A stretch of DNA of 16,467 bases from NCBI GenBank assembly GCA_030433395.1, contig JAUILX010000010.1, forward strand, positions 1 through 16,467. Reading direction: 5' to 3'. Below are positions 13,879-16,467 of this stretch, in pieces; the first letter of the stretch is position 1; each line of letters starts with the position of its first letter. The position numbers and the translations under genes were made by a program. The notes beneath the pieces are model-generated. The model was not told the DNA's origin. It saw only the letters and a program-made list of their open reading frames with translations, and searched no databases. The DNA comes from Chlamydiia bacterium. Its GTDB lineage: Bacteria; Chlamydiota; Chlamydiia; Chlamydiales; JACKPQ01.

Positions 13879-14769
13879 ATGGCTACAGATTCAGTCACCA
13901 AAGGCGGAGTTAATAAGCTAAGAACACAAATTTACGAGAATTATGAAGCTGCTAAAGGTCAGGCTAACTATGTTGGACAAAGGCTAAGTGGTCTTGCATC
14001 TCAAACAAAAAGCACCCTGACTAGCGCTGATACCTATGCCACTCCACGCGAATGGCTTGTAAATAGAGCAGCAGCAGCTACTAGCAATGATACAGCATTT
14101 TGGGTGAGTGCAGCAGGTACAGCAGCTTTATTCACTTGCAAATGGGCTGACAGAACACAGCTACAAAAAATCATTTTAGCAGGTCTTATCCTAGCTCTAC
14201 CAATTAAGCTTGCAATTGAGTTTGGTTATAAGGCTATTAGAGGAACATGCTTTTTTGTAACAGATAAAATTAGGATGCTAGTGGACTTTAAGCGTAACCA
14301 TCAAGCAGGATTAATTGCTAATGAAGAGAATCGAGAAGAGTTTTGCAAGCAAGTGACTTTGGCAGCTTCTGCTGGATACACTTTATTGCAAGATGAGAAA
14401 ATTACTGGTCGTGTAAATGTGATAAAAAACGGCCGTACTATTGGTCACTTTATTACGCCAAACGCATTAAAATATACCAACGCAACTGTAGCAGATAAGG
14501 TTGCTGAACAAAGACAAGAAGTGAACAGGTATTTAAAAGAGTTTAATTCTGAAGATACTACACAAAAAAGAGTCTTTGAAATAAATGATGCTATGAAGTT
14601 ATTGGGATATGAGATCGCTGTACATAGCAATTCCAACAAAATTGATATTAGCTTTCTGGGTCAGTCGTATAAAACAATGGATGTTTCTGATGCTGTGAGC
14701 AGAGCATTACATACGAAAAGAGGTGTCATATACAACTCAGAAGCTATGGATGAATCTTTCAGAGCATAG
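13879..14769 (+). CDS. Unrecognised protein with a two-segment hydrophobic domain
   Basis: A 296-aa protein I cannot assign to a family. Residues 1-70 are polar and probably helical (KLRTQIYENYEAAKGQANYV). Two hydrophobic stretches follow close together, AFWVSAAGTAALFTC (73-87) and IILAGLILALPIKLAIEFG (98-116), separated by a charged turn. The remaining 180 residues are soluble, with a possible small alpha/beta unit at 155-270. There is no signal peptide. A paired hydrophobic segment flanked by soluble arms is the general plan of chlamydial inclusion-membrane (Inc) proteins, so an effector role is possible but unproved. The translation start is very well supported (AAGGAG, 7-base gap, ATG). 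It stands alone between two terminator/convergent boundaries, 23 bp from the end of tgt. Confidence 0.6.
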   Translation: MATDSVTKGGVNKLRTQIYENYEAAKGQANYVGQRLSGLASQTKSTLTSADTYATPREWLVNRAAAATSNDTAFWVSAAGTAALFTCKWADRTQLQKIILAGLILALPIKLAIEFGYKAIRGTCFFVTDKIRMLVDFKRNHQAGLIANEENREEFCKQVTLAASAGYTLLQDEKITGRVNVIKNGRTIGHFITPNALKYTNATVADKVAEQRQEVNRYLKEFNSEDTTQKRVFEINDAMKLLGYEIAVHSNSNKIDISFLGQSYKTMDVSDAVSRALHTKRGVIYNSEAMDESFRA

Positions 14770-14792
14770 AATCTGATCATATGGAATTGTGA

Positions 14793-15914
14793 CTAGAGCT
14801 CACCATGCAAGATGGCCTGCCGATAGCGGGCCATCAGCTGAACCATGAAGTGCAAATTGTGCACGCTGGTTAAGCTAAGCGCGGTGAGCTCTTTTGCTTT
14901 GTGCAAATGATGCAGGTAGGCAAGAGAGTAAGTTTGGCAGGTGGGGCAGGTGCAGTTTTGCTCGATGGGCCCAAAGTGCGTGCGGTTGGCCGCAAGGCCA
15001 AGCTTGAGCGGACCTTTTTGCGTGAGTAGAAGGCCGTGGCGAGCGGCTTTAGTTGGATAGGAGCTGTCGAATGTGTCGATGCCAAGCGGCACGCAGGCGG
15101 CAAGTGATTCTAGATCGCCGATACCCAGTAAATGATTTGGGGTCTCTGTTGGAAGTAGTGGCATGGTGTGCGTGAGCATTTCAACCATTTCAGGTTTTGT
15201 TTTTCCCATGCTGCCGCCGATGGCAAAGCCATCGAAGGGAAGTTTGGATAACGTCTCAACGCTGTGGCGGCGCATGAGGCGATCGACGCCTCCATGAATC
15301 ACAGCGTACATGGCTTGTCCGTTGGGATGCTCAAGGTGTGCGTTTAGGGAGCGCTCTTCCCAGCGGTGGGTGCGATCAAGAGAGGCTTTGAGTTTGTCAG
15401 AGTCGATGTGGTAGGGCGGCAGCTCATCAAAGGGAATGATAATATCGGCTCCTAGCGATTTTTGTGCAGCGATTGAAGATTCGGGTGTTAGCCAAAATTT
15501 TTCACCATCGCGATAGGACCGAAACAAAACGCCTTCTTCTGTGATTTTTAGAACCGATCCATCATTTTGTTTCTTGCCCTTGCTTTTTAGCTCGTTTGCT
15601 ACAGAGCCGTAGGCAAGTGAAAAAACCTGAAATCCTCCAGAGTCTGTAATGATGGGGAGCTTACGATTAATAAAAGAGTGCAGGCCACCTGCTTGTTTAA
15701 TGACATCAGGTCCTGGCTGCAAGAGCAGATGATAGGTGTTACAAAACATCAGCTGCAACCCAATTTGTGAAACAGTTGCATTGTCTAGTGATTTTATAGT
15801 TCCATTTGTGCCCACGCCGACGAAGTTTGGTGTATCGATGATGCCGTGAGGCGTATGCAGGCGTCCAACGCGTGCGCGTGACTTTTTTGATGTTTGTAGT
15901 ACTTCAAATTTCAT
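14793..15914 (-). CDS. tgt: tRNA-guanine transglycosylase (queuine-type features)
   Basis: A 373-aa TIM-barrel enzyme that swaps guanine-34 of GUN-anticodon tRNAs (Asp, Asn, His, Tyr) for a 7-deazaguanine. General acid/base Asp91 lies in TDSGGFQVFSL (90-100), and the nucleophile Asp283 in IDTFDSSYPTKAARHG (279-294). Zinc ligands are CTCPTC (321-326) and His352. The base-selecting residues depart from the preQ1-type enzymes (Zymomonas numbering): Cys158 is Leu165 in FDELPPY, and the loop GGLAVGE is GGSMGKT (233-239), placing Gly237 at Val233. The Val-to-Gly change opens the pocket for queuine in eukaryotic and chlamydial enzymes. Gln203 appears as His207 in AVIHGG. Its ATG overlaps the stop of the upstream transporter gene (ATGA), implying coupled translation. 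Confidence 0.95.
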   Translation of the reverse strand: MKFEVLQTSKKSRARVGRLHTPHGIIDTPNFVGVGTNGTIKSLDNATVSQIGLQLMFCNTYHLLLQPGPDVIKQAGGLHSFINRKLPIITDSGGFQVFSLAYGSVANELKSKGKKQNDGSVLKITEEGVLFRSYRDGEKFWLTPESSIAAQKSLGADIIIPFDELPPYHIDSDKLKASLDRTHRWEERSLNAHLEHPNGQAMYAVIHGGVDRLMRRHSVETLSKLPFDGFAIGGSMGKTKPEMVEMLTHTMPLLPTETPNHLLGIGDLESLAACVPLGIDTFDSSYPTKAARHGLLLTQKGPLKLGLAANRTHFGPIEQNCTCPTCQTYSLAYLHHLHKAKELTALSLTSVHNLHFMVQLMARYRQAILHGEL

Positions 15915-16467
15915 GCTTTAGCCATGCGCTTAGAGAGGATGGTGAGGGGGCTCATAAGAAAAATGACACAAACCTTGATGGTGAAGCTAACGATGATGAT
16001 GGATCCAAGATGCTCGAGCACACCAAGGAGTCCAAGAAACGTAAAGAGGATTGTGTCGAGCAGCTGTGTAGGAATTAGCACGAGGCCGCTGCGCATAAAA
16101 AGGGATTTTTCTGGCAGATGTTTTTTAGCAAAGGCAAAAAGGCGAATATCGAGACGTTGGCAGATGAGGAAAGTGAGGAACGAAGCAAGGAGAATGCGTG
16201 GAGATTTAGACAAAATGGTAGAAAAAGAGGCGTGAGTTTGATCAAGGGTGCTTGGAGCGTATCCCAAATGAATGAGGCTCATGACACCAAAGAAAAGCAT
16301 GCTAAAAAAGCCAATCCAAACGCATTTTTTTGCTGTCTCGCGTCCATGATACTCTTGCAAAAGCTGCAATGTGAGCATGCTGCCAATGATAAAAACGTCA
16401 CAGCAGGTGATTTCAAGTCGAAATAGATGCACTTGCTTGATCACAAAAAGATTGGCGATGACAACTT
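15911..16467 (-). CDS. Queuosine-precursor transporter (YhhQ/VUT family), N-terminus beyond the window
   Basis: An integral membrane protein with several helices; 184 codons are visible and the frame stays open to the window edge, so the true start is upstream. The family pattern ANLFVIKQVHLFRLEI, then CCDVFIIGSMLTLQLLQEYHGRE and CVWIGFFSMLFFG, is typical of VUT/DUF165 proteins. ASDVF and LLQEYYGKE are the usual forms. A GTG at 16444 could serve as a start, but the preceding in-frame residues match the family, so it is not chosen. Coupled directly to tgt by an ATGA overlap, it should import the 7-deazaguanine used by Tgt. In Chlamydia the YhhQ homologue takes up queuine. TM segments lie near 16360-16410 and 15930-16050 on this strand. 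Confidence 0.85.
   Translation of the reverse strand, partial: VVIANLFVIKQVHLFRLEITCCDVFIIGSMLTLQLLQEYHGRETAKKCVWIGFFSMLFFGVMSLIHLGYAPSTLDQTHASFSTILSKSPRILLASFLTFLICQRLDIRLFAFAKKHLPEKSLFMRSGLVLIPTQLLDTILFTFLGLLGVLEHLGSIIIVSFTIKVCVIFLMSPLTILSKRMAKA

Noticed and set aside
15872..16426. Plus-strand open frames opposite the queuosine-precursor transporter
   Set aside because: Highly charged Lys/Arg/Glu translations are what the antisense of hydrophobic helices yields. The minus strand shows clear VUT-family motifs and ATGA coupling to tgt.
1..16467. CRISPR array, transposase, phage genes or toxin-antitoxin pair
   Set aside because: No regularly spaced direct repeats, no transposase or integrase motifs and no small paired toxin/antitoxin genes were seen on either strand.

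Overview
The window looks like a chromosome segment of a host-associated bacterium with moderately AT-rich DNA. The best guess is an amoeba- or animal-associated member of the Chlamydiota (Simkania/Parachlamydia-like). This is inference. The grounds are a queuine-type tgt next to a YhhQ/VUT transporter gene, a eukaryotic-like Ser/Thr kinase beside a small leucine-rich-repeat protein, many solute transporters, a protein with a two-segment hydrophobic domain, and frequent GTG/TTG starts. No rRNA or ribosomal-protein marker is present to settle the taxonomy.

Layout. Positions 1-1504 (minus) hold two translationally coupled Rossmann-fold genes: the start of an NAD-dependent epimerase-like gene, cut by the window edge, and a full YbjT-like SDR/DUF2867 protein. 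A tight divergent promoter region separates them from two tandem MscS-type mechanosensitive channel genes (1541-3644, plus). Next come a small LRR-like protein (3693-4253, plus) and a Ser/Thr protein kinase (4124-5557, minus). These converge and overlap by 130 bp across a small palindrome. An EamA/DMT transporter (5691-6575, plus) is followed at once by a 35-bp perfect inverted repeat (6579-6613/6678-6712). The repeat arms carry outward-facing promoter-like sequences and the loop carries a terminator-like hairpin. A frameshifted gene remnant (6743-7092) lies downstream.

The region 7095-10133 (minus) is a MATE exporter followed by a type II NADH dehydrogenase fused to a C-terminal cyclic-nucleotide-binding domain. 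tRNA-Ala(TGC) and tRNA-Ile(GAT) follow on the plus strand, sharing an overlapping divergent promoter region with the MATE gene. Positions 10431-12647 (minus) encode a bacterial cation-chloride cotransporter (SLC12-like) that keeps the cytosolic C-terminal domain. A second DMT transporter (12709-13626, plus) and an unrecognised membrane-associated protein (13879-14769, plus) come next. The window ends with tgt and an upstream, edge-truncated queuosine-precursor transporter gene (14793-16467, minus), overlapping by ATGA.

How it fits together. Much of the segment concerns membrane traffic and ion balance: two MscS channels, a CCC-type cotransporter, MATE, two DMT carriers and NDH-2. The last pair is a compact queuine-salvage operon: the transporter brings in the base, and Tgt inserts it at position 34 of GUN-anticodon tRNAs. 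The Tgt residues that fix base choice look like the queuine-using type. The LRR/kinase pair and the 13879 protein are the most effector-like genes, but no secretion signal can be proved from sequence alone. I did not find a clear new multi-gene defence or mobile system. The least expected items are the inverted-repeat element, the antisense palindrome shared by the LRR and kinase genes, the NDH-2-CNBD fusion and the SLC12 homologue.
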